Below are positions 35,606 to 44,666 of a DNA stretch of 64,000 nucleotides, one piece after another (positions within the stretch are counted from its first letter, which is position 1; each line of letters opens with the position of its first letter). Origin of the DNA: CAIVPM01 sp964477265 (GTDB lineage Bacteria > Bacteroidota > Bacteroidia > Chitinophagales > Chitinophagaceae); the NCBI GenBank assembly GCA_964477265.1, contig CAYZDJ010000003.1, forward strand, positions 124,001-188,000, given 5' to 3'. The translations under genes were made by a program, and so were the position numbers. The notes beneath the pieces are model-generated. The model saw only the letters and a list, made by a program, of their open reading frames with translations, was not told where the DNA came from and searched no databases.

Positions 35606-36529
35606 TTAACCAATCAATTCGTTAACTGCACTATCAACTGTTGGGTAATTAAACTTAAACCCTGCATCCATAATTTTTTTACAAGAAATGTTGCTACTTT
35701 TTAATACCTCAACACTCATTTCACCCAACATTATTTTTAATATAAAAGATGGTACTGGCAATTTAATAAACCAATTGCCTTTTAATTTTTTTGCTAATAC
35801 AATATTCAATTCCTTGTTAGTTGTAATGTTTGGTGCCACTGCATTATAAGCACCTTGGTAATTTTTGTTTTCAATAGCTTCAATAATCATTCTACTTAAA
35901 TCATCAACGTGTATCCAACTTATTTTTTGATTGCCAAGTATTGCAGCAATACCAAATTTTATGGGCTTTAAAAACTCTTTTATTGCACCACCTTTTTTAC
36001 TAAATACAATACCAATTCTAAACTTCACCAATCGTTTATTCATTTGTGTAACAGGCTCTATACTTTCTTCCCAAAGCTTGCAGGTTGTACCTAAAAAATC
36101 TGTATTAGCATCCTGTTCTTCCTGATATGTTTTTGATTGTAAATCACTTTCATTTTGTGGCTTATACCAACCAATGGCACTTGCATTAACAATAACTTGT
36201 ACATTGTTTTCATTTTGCTGCAAGCCTTTTACAATAAGCTTTCCAGCGTTTACCCTGCTATCAATAATTATTTGTTTTTGCTTTGTAGTCCATCTTTTAT
36301 TTACAACACCTTCGCCAGTTAAATTAACAATTGCGTCTGCTTTTTTAATAGCATTATTGTCTATTTCCTGTGTATCAATATTCCAGTAAGAATATTGTAT
36401 TGATGAATGATTTAACACAACATTTTTGTTTCTGGTGAAAATTGTTATGTTGTAACCTTTTTCAACCAACATTTCTGTAAGTCGTGTACCAACCAAACCT
36501 GTACCACCAGCTATTAATATGTTTTTCAT
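35606..36529 (-). CDS. TIGR01777 family NAD-dependent epimerase-like protein
   Basis: A 307-residue cytoplasmic SDR-fold protein. The Rossmann motif GGTGLVG is at 8-14, followed by VNLTGEGVVNKRWT and NASAIGWY, and the C-terminal domain begins near EVLKSSNISCKKIMDAGFKFNYP (DUF1731 type). This is the YfcH/TIGR01777 family, whose substrate is not established. It lies 38 bp upstream of anmK on the same strand, so possibly co-transcribed. Confidence 0.9.
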   Translation of the reverse strand: MKNILIAGGTGLVGTRLTEMLVEKGYNITIFTRNKNVVLNHSSIQYSYWNIDTQEIDNNAIKKADAIVNLTGEGVVNKRWTTKQKQIIIDSRVNAGKLIVKGLQQNENNVQVIVNASAIGWYKPQNESDLQSKTYQEEQDANTDFLGTTCKLWEESIEPVTQMNKRLVKFRIGIVFSKKGGAIKEFLKPIKFGIAAILGNQKISWIHVDDLSRMIIEAIENKNYQGAYNAVAPNITTNKELNIVLAKKLKGNWFIKLPVPSFILKIMLGEMSVEVLKSSNISCKKIMDAGFKFNYPTVDSAVNELIG

Positions 36530-36665
36530 TTTACTTATTATTCACCACAAGGGCACAGAGAACTTTGAAGGGGTATCAAAATCTTAGTATTCTCTTTATT
36601 GTATTTTTTCTATGAACTCAATGATAAAATCTATATAATAAACACCTTTACAAATTAAATTTTAA

Positions 36666-38465
36666 CTAATTATTATAACTGCTACTCCACGCATTCATCT
36701 TTTTCTCTAACACATCAAGTGGTAAACAGCCATCTTTTAACAGCTCATCATGAAAGGCCTTTAAAGAAAATTTATTGCCTTGCTGTTGCTTAAATTTCTC
36801 TCTTAATTCTTTAATTTTTAATGCACCAGTTTTATAGCTCAACGCCTGTGCAGGTATTGCCATGTAACGCTCAATCTCAGCAGTAGCACCAGCTTCGCTT
36901 ATAGGTTCATTTGCCATCATATATTGTATGGCTTCTTCGCGTGTCATATTTTTTGTATGTATAGCAACGTCAACTACCAGGCGAATGGCTCTATGAATTT
37001 CATCTCCCAATGCACCCATATATTGATAAGGATCTGTGTATAAACCTAACTCTTTTCCCAAACTTTCACAATATAAAGCCCAGCCTTCGCCATAGGCACC
37101 ATACCAACTAAACCTACGAAACTTAGGCAGGGCTTGGTTTTCCTGCTGCAAACTGATTTGATAATGATGACCAGGAATAGCTTCGTGCAAAAACAAACTT
37201 TCCATACCGCTTGTTGTATTAAACTTGGTAGCATCTATTATTGGTATGTAAAAAATACCAGGCCTTGTGCCATCTTCACTTCCCTGGTTATATTCTGCAC
37301 TGGCACTTGCTGCACGAAAAGCTTCTGTCTGGCGTATTTCAAACCTTGTTTTAGGTGTGTTGCCAAACATTGTCTTTAAATTCGGGTCAATTGTTTTTTG
37401 AATATTTTTAAATGCAGCAATTACTTCTTCTGGTGTTTTGTAAGGCATAAACTGCTTATCATTTTTCATAAATTCAAAAAATGATTTTAGGTCGCCATTG
37501 TATTTTACCTGTGCTTTTACTTTCTCCATTTCAGCAAGTAAACGCTTTACCTCTTCAAGTCCTTTAGCATAAATTTCATCTGGTGTTTTAGTGGTTGTTG
37601 TCCATTGCTCGATTAAATATTTGTAATAATCATTGCCTGTTGGGTTGCCACTAATCCCACTTGATGTTCTTGCTTTAGGCAAATATTCTTTCTCGAAAAA
37701 GTCTGCTAATTTTTTATAAGTAGGAACAATTTGTTCTTTAATTAATTTAGTGTAATCTGTTTTGATTTTTTCCAAATTAAAAAGCTGTTTATCTGCATCA
37801 TCTGAAAGTCTTGCTTCTAATTTTTTTACAGGACCCCAGAACAAACTTTTAGTAACATCATCTACCAAAACATTCTTGCATTGAGGAATAATTTTTACTA
37901 CTAATGCTTTAGGCAAAACATAATTTTCTGTCATTCCTTTTCTAAAATAAATAATAGCACTATCAGCCCAAACACTAAATGCTGTTGCACGTTTTATCCA
38001 GTCGTCATAATCCTTTGCAGTTTTAAAAGGTTGGTTGCCATCACCACTACCCAATTGCCCCATGTCTAAATGACGACCATAAAATTGATTTAATGGAGTA
38101 AGATTTTCCTTAAATGTTAACCCTTTTAAATTCATTTCCATTTCTCGTTTAAATACATCGTAGCTTATTTTATCGTTATCATTCAATTCATCTCTGTTAA
38201 ACTTTTTAATATCATTCAAATTACTTTCATAAAATGCTTTAAGCTTAGCCCTGTAGCTGTCTGTAAAGTCTGCATACAATTTATCATTATACCTGTTATC
38301 GCCATTAGATGTAGCTTCTAAAGGAAATAGCTGTAAACGTTCTTCATAATAAGCATCAAGTTTTTTTGCAAAATCTTTATTGCGTTCAATCGCTTTTTTT
38401 GAATTGTTGTTGCTGCAACCTGCAAGCATTGTAATAAATAAAAGAGATGAGATTATTTTTTTCAT
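36666..38465 (-). CDS. DUF885 family lipoprotein, predicted zinc metallopeptidase
   Basis: 599 residues from the start at 38465, which gives a lipoprotein signal (ITMLAGC, Cys about 17); the open frame upstream is not used. DUF885 proteins carry a gluzincin-like site; here HEAIPGHH lies at 427-434 and the third ligand is probably E460 in YGEGWALYCE. It is therefore probably an outer-membrane-anchored peptidase, though family members are poorly characterised. Start divergent from the RelA/SpoT gene. Confidence 0.88.
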   Translation of the reverse strand: MKKIISSLLFITMLAGCSNNNSKKAIERNKDFAKKLDAYYEERLQLFPLEATSNGDNRYNDKLYADFTDSYRAKLKAFYESNLNDIKKFNRDELNDNDKISYDVFKREMEMNLKGLTFKENLTPLNQFYGRHLDMGQLGSGDGNQPFKTAKDYDDWIKRATAFSVWADSAIIYFRKGMTENYVLPKALVVKIIPQCKNVLVDDVTKSLFWGPVKKLEARLSDDADKQLFNLEKIKTDYTKLIKEQIVPTYKKLADFFEKEYLPKARTSSGISGNPTGNDYYKYLIEQWTTTTKTPDEIYAKGLEEVKRLLAEMEKVKAQVKYNGDLKSFFEFMKNDKQFMPYKTPEEVIAAFKNIQKTIDPNLKTMFGNTPKTRFEIRQTEAFRAASASAEYNQGSEDGTRPGIFYIPIIDATKFNTTSGMESLFLHEAIPGHHYQISLQQENQALPKFRRFSWYGAYGEGWALYCESLGKELGLYTDPYQYMGALGDEIHRAIRLVVDVAIHTKNMTREEAIQYMMANEPISEAGATAEIERYMAIPAQALSYKTGALKIKELREKFKQQQGNKFSLKAFHDELLKDGCLPLDVLEKKMNAWSSSYNN

Positions 38466-38590
38466 TCTAAAAAATTGAGCAATAAAAATAAGAGGTTTAA
38501 AAAAACAGGTTTTAAAAAAGGATGAGTGGGTTAATGGTGACTGTGGCAAATATTTAATATGCAATTCAACTTTTTGCTATATTCGTCTCA

Positions 38591-40861
38591 ATGAGTAACG
38601 TGCAAACAGAAATACAAAAAACTATTCAAAAAGAATATAATCTTAACGAAACCGAAGAAAAGAAATTAATTCTAAGGCATTATCGTGCATTGCTGAAGCA
38701 GCTTGGCACTAAGCTTAAAAAAGGAGATAAAGAAACACTTAGAAGGGCTTTTGAAATGAGTGCAGAGGCACATAAGACAATGCGTAGAAAAACAGGTGAG
38801 CCTTACATCCTGCATCCTTTGGCTGTAGCCATGATTTGTGTGGAAGAAATTGGCTTGGGTGTGCGTAGCACCATTTGTGCATTGCTGCACGATGTGGTAG
38901 AAGATACTGATATTACCATTGAAGATATTGAAAGGGAATTTACAACAGAGATTGCAAAAATTGTTGATGGCTTAACCAAAATTTCGAATGTGATGGGCAA
39001 GGATATATCACAGTCGCAGCAAGCCGAAAACTTTAAAAAGATATTACTTACACTTACAGATGATCCAAGGGTTATTTTAATTAAGCTGGCAGACAGGTTG
39101 CACAATATGCGAACCCTTGATGCCATGAAAAAAGAAAAGCAGCTTAAGATTAGCAGCGAAACTGTTTATGTATATGCACCATTGGCTCACAGAATGGGAT
39201 TGTATAAAATAAAGAGCGAGATGGAAGACCTGGCAATGAAATACCTTGAGCCAGAAGTGTATAAAGACATTGCCCAAAAGCTTGCAGAAACAAAAACTTC
39301 GCGTAATAAATATATTAATGAATTTATAAAGCCACTTAAGGAAAAGTTAGAGGCAACAGGCGTTCCATTTGATATTTATGGTCGTCCAAAAAGCATTCAC
39401 AGTATCTGGAATAAGATAAAAAAACAGGGCGTAGCTTTTGAACAAGTGTATGATTTATTTGCCATAAGGATAATTTTAAACAGCAAGCCAGAAGATGAAA
39501 AAGCAGATTGCTGGAAAGTGTACAGTATTATTTCAAATGAATACAACCCAAGACCAGAAAGACTTAGAGACTGGTTGAGCAACCCTAAAAGTAATGGCTA
39601 TGAGGCATTGCATACAACAGTGAGAGGCCCTCAAAACAAATGGGTAGAAGTGCAGATACGCACTGCACGTATGAATGAAATTGCAGAGAAAGGCTTAGCT
39701 GCACACTATAAATACAAGGAAGGCAGCACCAGCACCAGTGAAGATAAATTTGACCAGTGGTTTAGCCAGATAAGAGAAGTTATTAATAGCCAGGATACAG
39801 ATAGTGTAGATTTTTTACAGGACTTTAAAACATCTTTTCTTGCAGAGGAAATTTATGTTTATACCCCCAAGGGCGAAATTAAAATGTTGCCCAAAGGGAG
39901 CACTGCACTTGACTTTGCTTTCTTCATCCATAGTGCTGTTGGGTGTAAATGTATTGGTGCAAAAGTGCATCATAAACTAGTGCCCATAAGCTATGTTTTA
40001 AAAAGTGGAGACCAGATTGAAATTATTACCAGCACCAAGCAAAAGCCCAATGAAGACTGGCTTCAATTTGCTGTAACAGCTAAGGCAAAAGCCAAAATTA
40101 AAGACGCTTTAAAGGAGGAGAAAAGGAAGATTGCAGAAGATGGCAAATATATTCTGCAAAGGAAAATTGAAGGATTAGGTGCAGCATATACAAGTGGCAA
40201 TATTGATGAAGTAGCTAACTTTTACAAGCTATCTTCTCAGCTTGAATTGCTGTATAAAATTGCTGTAAAAAATATTGACCTTAAAGAGCTGAAAGACTTT
40301 ACAGTTGTGGGTAACAGGCTTGAGCAACCTAAGCCTTTGGTAGTAGAAAAAGTAGAAGCTCCTGCCTATGACCCTAATAATAAACCTTTAACAAAAAAAG
40401 ATACTGAGCTTGTAATTTTTGGTGAAAGCAGCGACCAGATACAATATGAACTGGCTAAGTGTTGCAGTCCAATTCCTGGCGATAATGTTTTTGGATTTGT
40501 AAGCATTGGCAAGGGTATGGTAATACACAGAACCAATTGCCCCAATGCACCACAATTAATGGCAAATTATGGACACAGAATTGTAAGAACAAAATGGGCT
40601 AAGAATAAAGAAATATCGTTCCTTACTGGGTTGAAGATTATTGGTATGGATGATGTTGGTGTCATCAATAAAATTACCACTATTATAAGTGGCGAGTTGA
40701 GGATAAATATTGCTGGTTTAAGTATTGAAAGTGACAGTGGTATTTTTGAAGGAATGATAAAAGTGTTTGTGCATGATAAAGAAGAATTGGAAGAGTTGGT
40801 AGATAGGTTAAAATCTTTAGATGGCATTCAAAGTGTGGATAGGTTTGATGCAGAAGAGTAA
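38591..40861 (+). CDS. RelA/SpoT family (p)ppGpp synthetase/hydrolase
   Basis: 756 residues, cytoplasmic. The N-terminal HD hydrolase domain is intact (H75, HD at 100-101, ADRLHNMRT at 167-175). It is followed by the synthetase domain (YGRPKSIHSIWNKI near 263-276, YEALHTTV near 337), a TGS domain (about 415-475, VYTPKGEIKMLPKGSTALDFAF) and a C-terminal zinc-finger/ACT region (CCSPIPGD; ACT about 680-750). It should both make and degrade the stringent-response alarmone. A possible -7 box TATATTCG is at 38578-38585. Confidence 0.95.
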   Translation: MSNVQTEIQKTIQKEYNLNETEEKKLILRHYRALLKQLGTKLKKGDKETLRRAFEMSAEAHKTMRRKTGEPYILHPLAVAMICVEEIGLGVRSTICALLHDVVEDTDITIEDIEREFTTEIAKIVDGLTKISNVMGKDISQSQQAENFKKILLTLTDDPRVILIKLADRLHNMRTLDAMKKEKQLKISSETVYVYAPLAHRMGLYKIKSEMEDLAMKYLEPEVYKDIAQKLAETKTSRNKYINEFIKPLKEKLEATGVPFDIYGRPKSIHSIWNKIKKQGVAFEQVYDLFAIRIILNSKPEDEKADCWKVYSIISNEYNPRPERLRDWLSNPKSNGYEALHTTVRGPQNKWVEVQIRTARMNEIAEKGLAAHYKYKEGSTSTSEDKFDQWFSQIREVINSQDTDSVDFLQDFKTSFLAEEIYVYTPKGEIKMLPKGSTALDFAFFIHSAVGCKCIGAKVHHKLVPISYVLKSGDQIEIITSTKQKPNEDWLQFAVTAKAKAKIKDALKEEKRKIAEDGKYILQRKIEGLGAAYTSGNIDEVANFYKLSSQLELLYKIAVKNIDLKELKDFTVVGNRLEQPKPLVVEKVEAPAYDPNNKPLTKKDTELVIFGESSDQIQYELAKCCSPIPGDNVFGFVSIGKGMVIHRTNCPNAPQLMANYGHRIVRTKWAKNKEISFLTGLKIIGMDDVGVINKITTIISGELRINIAGLSIESDSGIFEGMIKVFVHDKEELEELVDRLKSLDGIQSVDRFDAEE

Positions 40862-40983
40862 ATCAGTAAAAGCTGCTTTTGTATTGATAAGCCAAAACAC
40901 AAAAACCCAATATTCTACGCACAGCTAAGCACTTAGAATATCAGGTTAAGATATATAAGGATTGAGATTATTTGAAGAGAAAA

Positions 40984-41274
40984 CTATAGTGTGATAACAC
41001 TATTTGTTTCGCCATAAATATTTGGTTCAAAGCTATCAGCAGTAGTATCGTTAATCCATTCATTTTGATTAACTAAATATTTAAACTCGTGCTTGGAATC
41101 TTTAGGTAAATTTACTTCAACAGCAAAGCTGCCATCTTTCTTTTTCGACATTATTGTTGAGTTGTCCCAATCATTATTTAAACCAATAACAGCAATAGTT
41201 TCAGCAGTTTCGTTTTCTATTGAAAATTTAACTTTACAGTAATCTTTAGTTTTGTAGTACGTTTTTTGAATCAT
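40984..41274 (-). CDS. Stand-alone CBM48-like (glycogen-binding) protein
   Basis: 96 residues, no signal peptide, so cytoplasmic. It is a single early-set Ig-like domain as at the N-terminus of isoamylases, branching enzymes and AMPK beta: VKFSIENETAETIAVIGLNNDWD, then FKYLVNQNEWINDTTADSFEPNIYG. It probably binds alpha-glucans or regulates a partner. No glycogen genes are adjacent. It lies alone between rsh and the ABC ATPase gene. Confidence 0.82.
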   Translation of the reverse strand: MIQKTYYKTKDYCKVKFSIENETAETIAVIGLNNDWDNSTIMSKKKDGSFAVEVNLPKDSKHEFKYLVNQNEWINDTTADSFEPNIYGETNSVITL

Positions 41275-41402
41275 TGTTTTTGAATTAATGTTATAAATTT
41301 TTATAACAAAACAATCGTTTATAAAACCAATAATGGCTGCACTTAATACTTTTATTTAAAAAAGGTAACCCATAATTATCTGCACATTTATATTTTTGAT
41401 GA

Positions 41403-42410
41403 ATGAGTGATACACTGCTGGAAATTATTAACCTCAACAAACAATTACCTAAAGGCTTTGCTATTAACAATATTAGCTTTAAGCAAAATACCTTGCAAAA
41501 AATGGCTGTTGTAGGAATGAGCGGTGCGGGTAAAACAACTTTGCTAAAAATGATTGCAGGTTTGTTGCAACCCACAAGTGGCAAGGTTTTAATAGATGGT
41601 GAAAGAGTGATTGGACCTGATGAAAAATTATTGCCTGGGCATAAAAAAATTGGTTATTTATCCCAACATTATGAGATGCTAAACAATTATGTTGTAAAGG
41701 ATTTAATATGGTTTGAAAATAAATTGAGCATTGAGGAAGCAACTGAATTATTTGATGTATGTAAAATCAATCATTTGTTGCAACGCAGAACAAACGAGCT
41801 TTCTGGAGGAGAGAAACAAAGGATTGGCTTGTGCATGTTGCTTATAAAAAGTCCTAAATTGCTTGTGCTTGATGAACCCTTCAGTAACCTGGATTTAATA
41901 CATAAAAACATTCTAAAGAATGTACTTAATGAGATTGCTGAAAAGTTGCAAATAACTATTCTGCTTGCATCGCACGACCCATTGGATATTTTAAGTTGGG
42001 CTGACGAAATTATTGTTATGAAAGATGGCAATATTATTCAACAGGCAAATGCTGAAACAATTTACAATGCACCAAAAAGTGAATATGTTGCTGCCATGTT
42101 TGGTGCCTATAATTTGTTAAACAAGGCACAAATGGAAAGTTTGGCTGAACATTTTTCTGAAGATAATGAACATGCCAGTTATATCATAAGGCCAGAGCAT
42201 ATAACTGTTACAAGGCTTGCCAATGCTATGTTTTGTGGCAAAATTGGCAGCATACAATTTTATGGAAATTATTATATTGCCAATGTTACAATTGATGACT
42301 TTAACCTGAAAATATTATTGCACAACAAGGAAATTGTGATTGGTGAAATGGTTGGTTTAAAAGTTGATTTAAAGAAACTACACAAACTACACTCTGACAC
42401 TATTTCATAG
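41403..42410 (+). CDS. ABC transporter ATP-binding protein with TOBE-like tail
   Basis: 335 residues. Complete nucleotide-binding domain: Walker A GMSGAGKT at 38-45, signature LSGGEKQRIGL, Walker B LLVLDEP, H-loop ASHDP. About 255-330 resembles the TOBE regulatory domain of importer ATPases of the CysA/PotA/FbpC type (IRPEHITVTRLAN). No permease or binding-protein gene is nearby, so the transport partner must be encoded elsewhere. A TATTTTTG sequence at 41391 lies too close to the ATG to be a normal promoter for it. The end overlaps the convergent photolyase gene by 6 bp. Confidence 0.88.
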   Translation: MSDTLLEIINLNKQLPKGFAINNISFKQNTLQKMAVVGMSGAGKTTLLKMIAGLLQPTSGKVLIDGERVIGPDEKLLPGHKKIGYLSQHYEMLNNYVVKDLIWFENKLSIEEATELFDVCKINHLLQRRTNELSGGEKQRIGLCMLLIKSPKLLVLDEPFSNLDLIHKNILKNVLNEIAEKLQITILLASHDPLDILSWADEIIVMKDGNIIQQANAETIYNAPKSEYVAAMFGAYNLLNKAQMESLAEHFSEDNEHASYIIRPEHITVTRLANAMFCGKIGSIQFYGNYYIANVTIDDFNLKILLHNKEIVIGEMVGLKVDLKKLHKLHSDTIS

Positions 42411-43709
42411 GAAAATCTTTTTGTAAGTGATTAAACAGCGGTCTCTTGCTTCTGTATGAACAACAATTGGCTTAGGGTAATTAAAGCTGTTTATTTCTGG
42501 CACCCATTTTTTTATATACTTCAAATCCTTGTCAAATTTTTCTGTTTGCAGTGTTGGATTAAAAACCCTGAAATATGGAGCAGCATCGCAACCACAACCT
42601 GCTGCCCACTGCCAGCCACCATTGTTTGCAGCAAAGTCAAAGTCAAGTAATTTTTTTGCAAAATAGGCTTCGCCCCAACGCCAGTCTATAAGCAAATGCT
42701 TGGTTAAAAAACTGGCTACAATCATTCGCACTCTGTTATGCATAAAACCGGTTTCATTCAATTCCCTCATTCCTGCATCTACAATTGGATAACCAGTTTG
42801 CCCAGCACACCATTTTTCAAATTCTGCTTTATTGTTTCGCCATTCTATTAAATCATATTCTTGCTTGAAAGCCTTATTTTTATTGATGTTGGGGAAATGA
42901 TACACTATAGAAAAATAAAAATCACGCCATATTAATTCATTCAAAAATGTTTCATTTAATGGTAATGCATATTGCACTAATTTTCTAATACTGATTGTAC
43001 CAAAACGTAAATGAACACCCAATTTACTTGTACCATTTATAGCTGGAAAATCCCTTTGTTCTTTATATTTTTTTACTAATTCTAAACTTAAACTTTTCTT
43101 AGGAAAATCAATATCCACTTCATTAAAATTCATTTGCTGCAACGAAATAATTTGCTGTGCAGATTGCTTATAAAAGTTGCTAAAATATTTTTCCGTTGGG
43201 TAAGATTTATAATAAAACTCATTCAACTTCAACTTCCATTTTTTACTGTAAGGTGTAAAAATTGTATAAGGCAACCCATCGTTTTTTGTTACTTCAGCCT
43301 TTTCAAAAATAATATGGTCTTTATATGTTTTAAAATTGATGTTTTGTTGTTGCAGAAAATCTTTTATTAAACCATCTCTTTGCAGTGCATACAATTCAAA
43401 ATCGTGATTGGTATAAACAGTTTCAATAGTATATTTTTCTACCAATTGTTTAAATGCTTCCAATGGTGTTGAATAGAAAACCTGCAACGAAGTATTTAAT
43501 TCAACAAGTTGTTCCTGCATTTCCTGCAAGGCATTATGAATAAACTGCAAACGCCTGTCTGTCCTATCTTCCAGCTCATTTAAAATATTTGTATCAAAAA
43601 TAAAAATGGGTAAAACATTTTTGCTTTCTCTTAAAGCATAATACAATGCTGCATTATCTGTAAGCCTTAAATCTCTTCTGAACCAAATGATGTTAATTGT
43701 GGGTTTCAT
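42405..43709 (-). CDS. phr: Deoxyribodipyrimidine photolyase (cryptochrome/photolyase family)
   Basis: 434 residues from the start at 43709 (MKPTINIIWFRRDLRLTDN), the usual photolyase opening. It repairs cyclobutane pyrimidine dimers with light using FAD. The antenna-binding Rossmann domain is N-terminal. The C-terminal FAD domain carries SKLGVHLRFGTISIR, LIWRDFYFSIVY, WCAGQTGYPIVDAGMRELNETG and the NNGGWQWAAGCGCDAAPYFRVFNP block containing FAD-contact and electron-transfer tryptophans. Class I CPD type is most likely; a cryptochrome role cannot be excluded. Confidence 0.93.
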   Translation of the reverse strand: MKPTINIIWFRRDLRLTDNAALYYALRESKNVLPIFIFDTNILNELEDRTDRRLQFIHNALQEMQEQLVELNTSLQVFYSTPLEAFKQLVEKYTIETVYTNHDFELYALQRDGLIKDFLQQQNINFKTYKDHIIFEKAEVTKNDGLPYTIFTPYSKKWKLKLNEFYYKSYPTEKYFSNFYKQSAQQIISLQQMNFNEVDIDFPKKSLSLELVKKYKEQRDFPAINGTSKLGVHLRFGTISIRKLVQYALPLNETFLNELIWRDFYFSIVYHFPNINKNKAFKQEYDLIEWRNNKAEFEKWCAGQTGYPIVDAGMRELNETGFMHNRVRMIVASFLTKHLLIDWRWGEAYFAKKLLDFDFAANNGGWQWAAGCGCDAAPYFRVFNPTLQTEKFDKDLKYIKKWVPEINSFNYPKPIVVHTEARDRCLITYKKIFL

Positions 43710-43722
43710 TGATTGTTTGTTG

Positions 43723-43790
43723 CTCACAGATAACACGGACTTTCACGGATAAAGCCAAATTGAATCTGTGCTTTCTGTGTTATCTGTGAG
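43723..43790. repeat. Inverted repeat CTCACAGATAACAC ... GTGTTATCTGTGAG
   Basis: 14-bp perfect outer arms (43723-43736 with 43777-43790) with partly complementary inner parts (ACGGACTTTCACGGAT). It fills the spacer between the aminotransferase stop and the photolyase start and overlaps the last codons of the aminotransferase gene. Related words occur after dnaN (20516-20546). Confidence 0.85.
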
Positions 43791-44625
43791 AGAATATTTT
43801 TTTATAAATTTTTTGTACTTCAAAACTTGTATAAACTTTTTCTCTAAACTGCCTTATCCAACTTATTCCTTTAATAGCATTTGTTAAAAACACTTCATCT
43901 GCATTCAGCAAGTCTTCAATGTCTACAATAGTTTCAAGCACTTTAATATTTTGTTGCTGTAGTGTTGTTATAATATGTTTTCTCATTACACCATCTACAC
44001 AACCTTCACTTAGCATTGGTGTTTTTATTATTCCATCTTTAATAATAAAAATATTGGCAATGGTGCTGTCAGCAATATTATTGTTGTTGTTTAAAATCAA
44101 TGCATCGTTCAACTTGTTTTCCTTTGCCCACAAAGCTGCCATTGCATATTGCAAATAATTATTGCTTTTTACATTGCTGAAAATATCACAACTTTTTTTT
44201 GCAGGTTCATATATATCTATCACCAACCCATTTTCATTCAAGGTATTTACACTTTCATTTAATGCAAAACTTTGTATTAAAATATTGGGCTGATGATTTA
44301 TTGCATCATATAAACCGCCATCTCTTCTAAAAAAAGTTACCCTTATCCTGCCCAATTTATTGTGCTTATTCTTTTTTGCCAGCTCAATAATTTTTGTTTC
44401 CAAATCATTAAATGAAAAATACTTTGTCGTTTGAAACTTAAGCACGTCAAGGCTTTTGGCAATTCTTTCAAAATGCAGTTGCTTTAGTTGAATGGCATTA
44501 TCAACTATTTTTATTGTCTCAAAAAAACCATCGCCATATCTAAAGCTTCTATTGTTAACAGAAATGTTATTTTCGTTGTCTGTAAATATTTTTCCATTAA
44601 GGTTGTAGTAATCTCCAACTTGCAT
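43780..44625 (-). CDS. Class IV PLP aminotransferase/lyase
   Basis: 281 residues, cytoplasmic. The fold IV family opening is visible (NNRSFRYGDGFFETIKI), with the presumed PLP lysine in VKSNNYLQYA and the ADSTIANIFIIKDGIIKTP ... GCVDGVMRKHI block. The family covers branched-chain aminotransferase, D-amino-acid transaminase and 4-amino-4-deoxychorismate lyase (PabC). Length and the RYGDGFFET motif fit PabC or a related enzyme best, but specificity is open. Start divergent from the Nif3 gene, 41 bp apart. Confidence 0.87.
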   Translation of the reverse strand: MQVGDYYNLNGKIFTDNENNISVNNRSFRYGDGFFETIKIVDNAIQLKQLHFERIAKSLDVLKFQTTKYFSFNDLETKIIELAKKNKHNKLGRIRVTFFRRDGGLYDAINHQPNILIQSFALNESVNTLNENGLVIDIYEPAKKSCDIFSNVKSNNYLQYAMAALWAKENKLNDALILNNNNNIADSTIANIFIIKDGIIKTPMLSEGCVDGVMRKHIITTLQQQNIKVLETIVDIEDLLNADEVFLTNAIKGISWIRQFREKVYTSFEVQKIYKKIFSHR

Positions 44626-44666
44626 AAAGCAAATTTGTGTTTGTTTTATTTACAAATAATTTTTTT

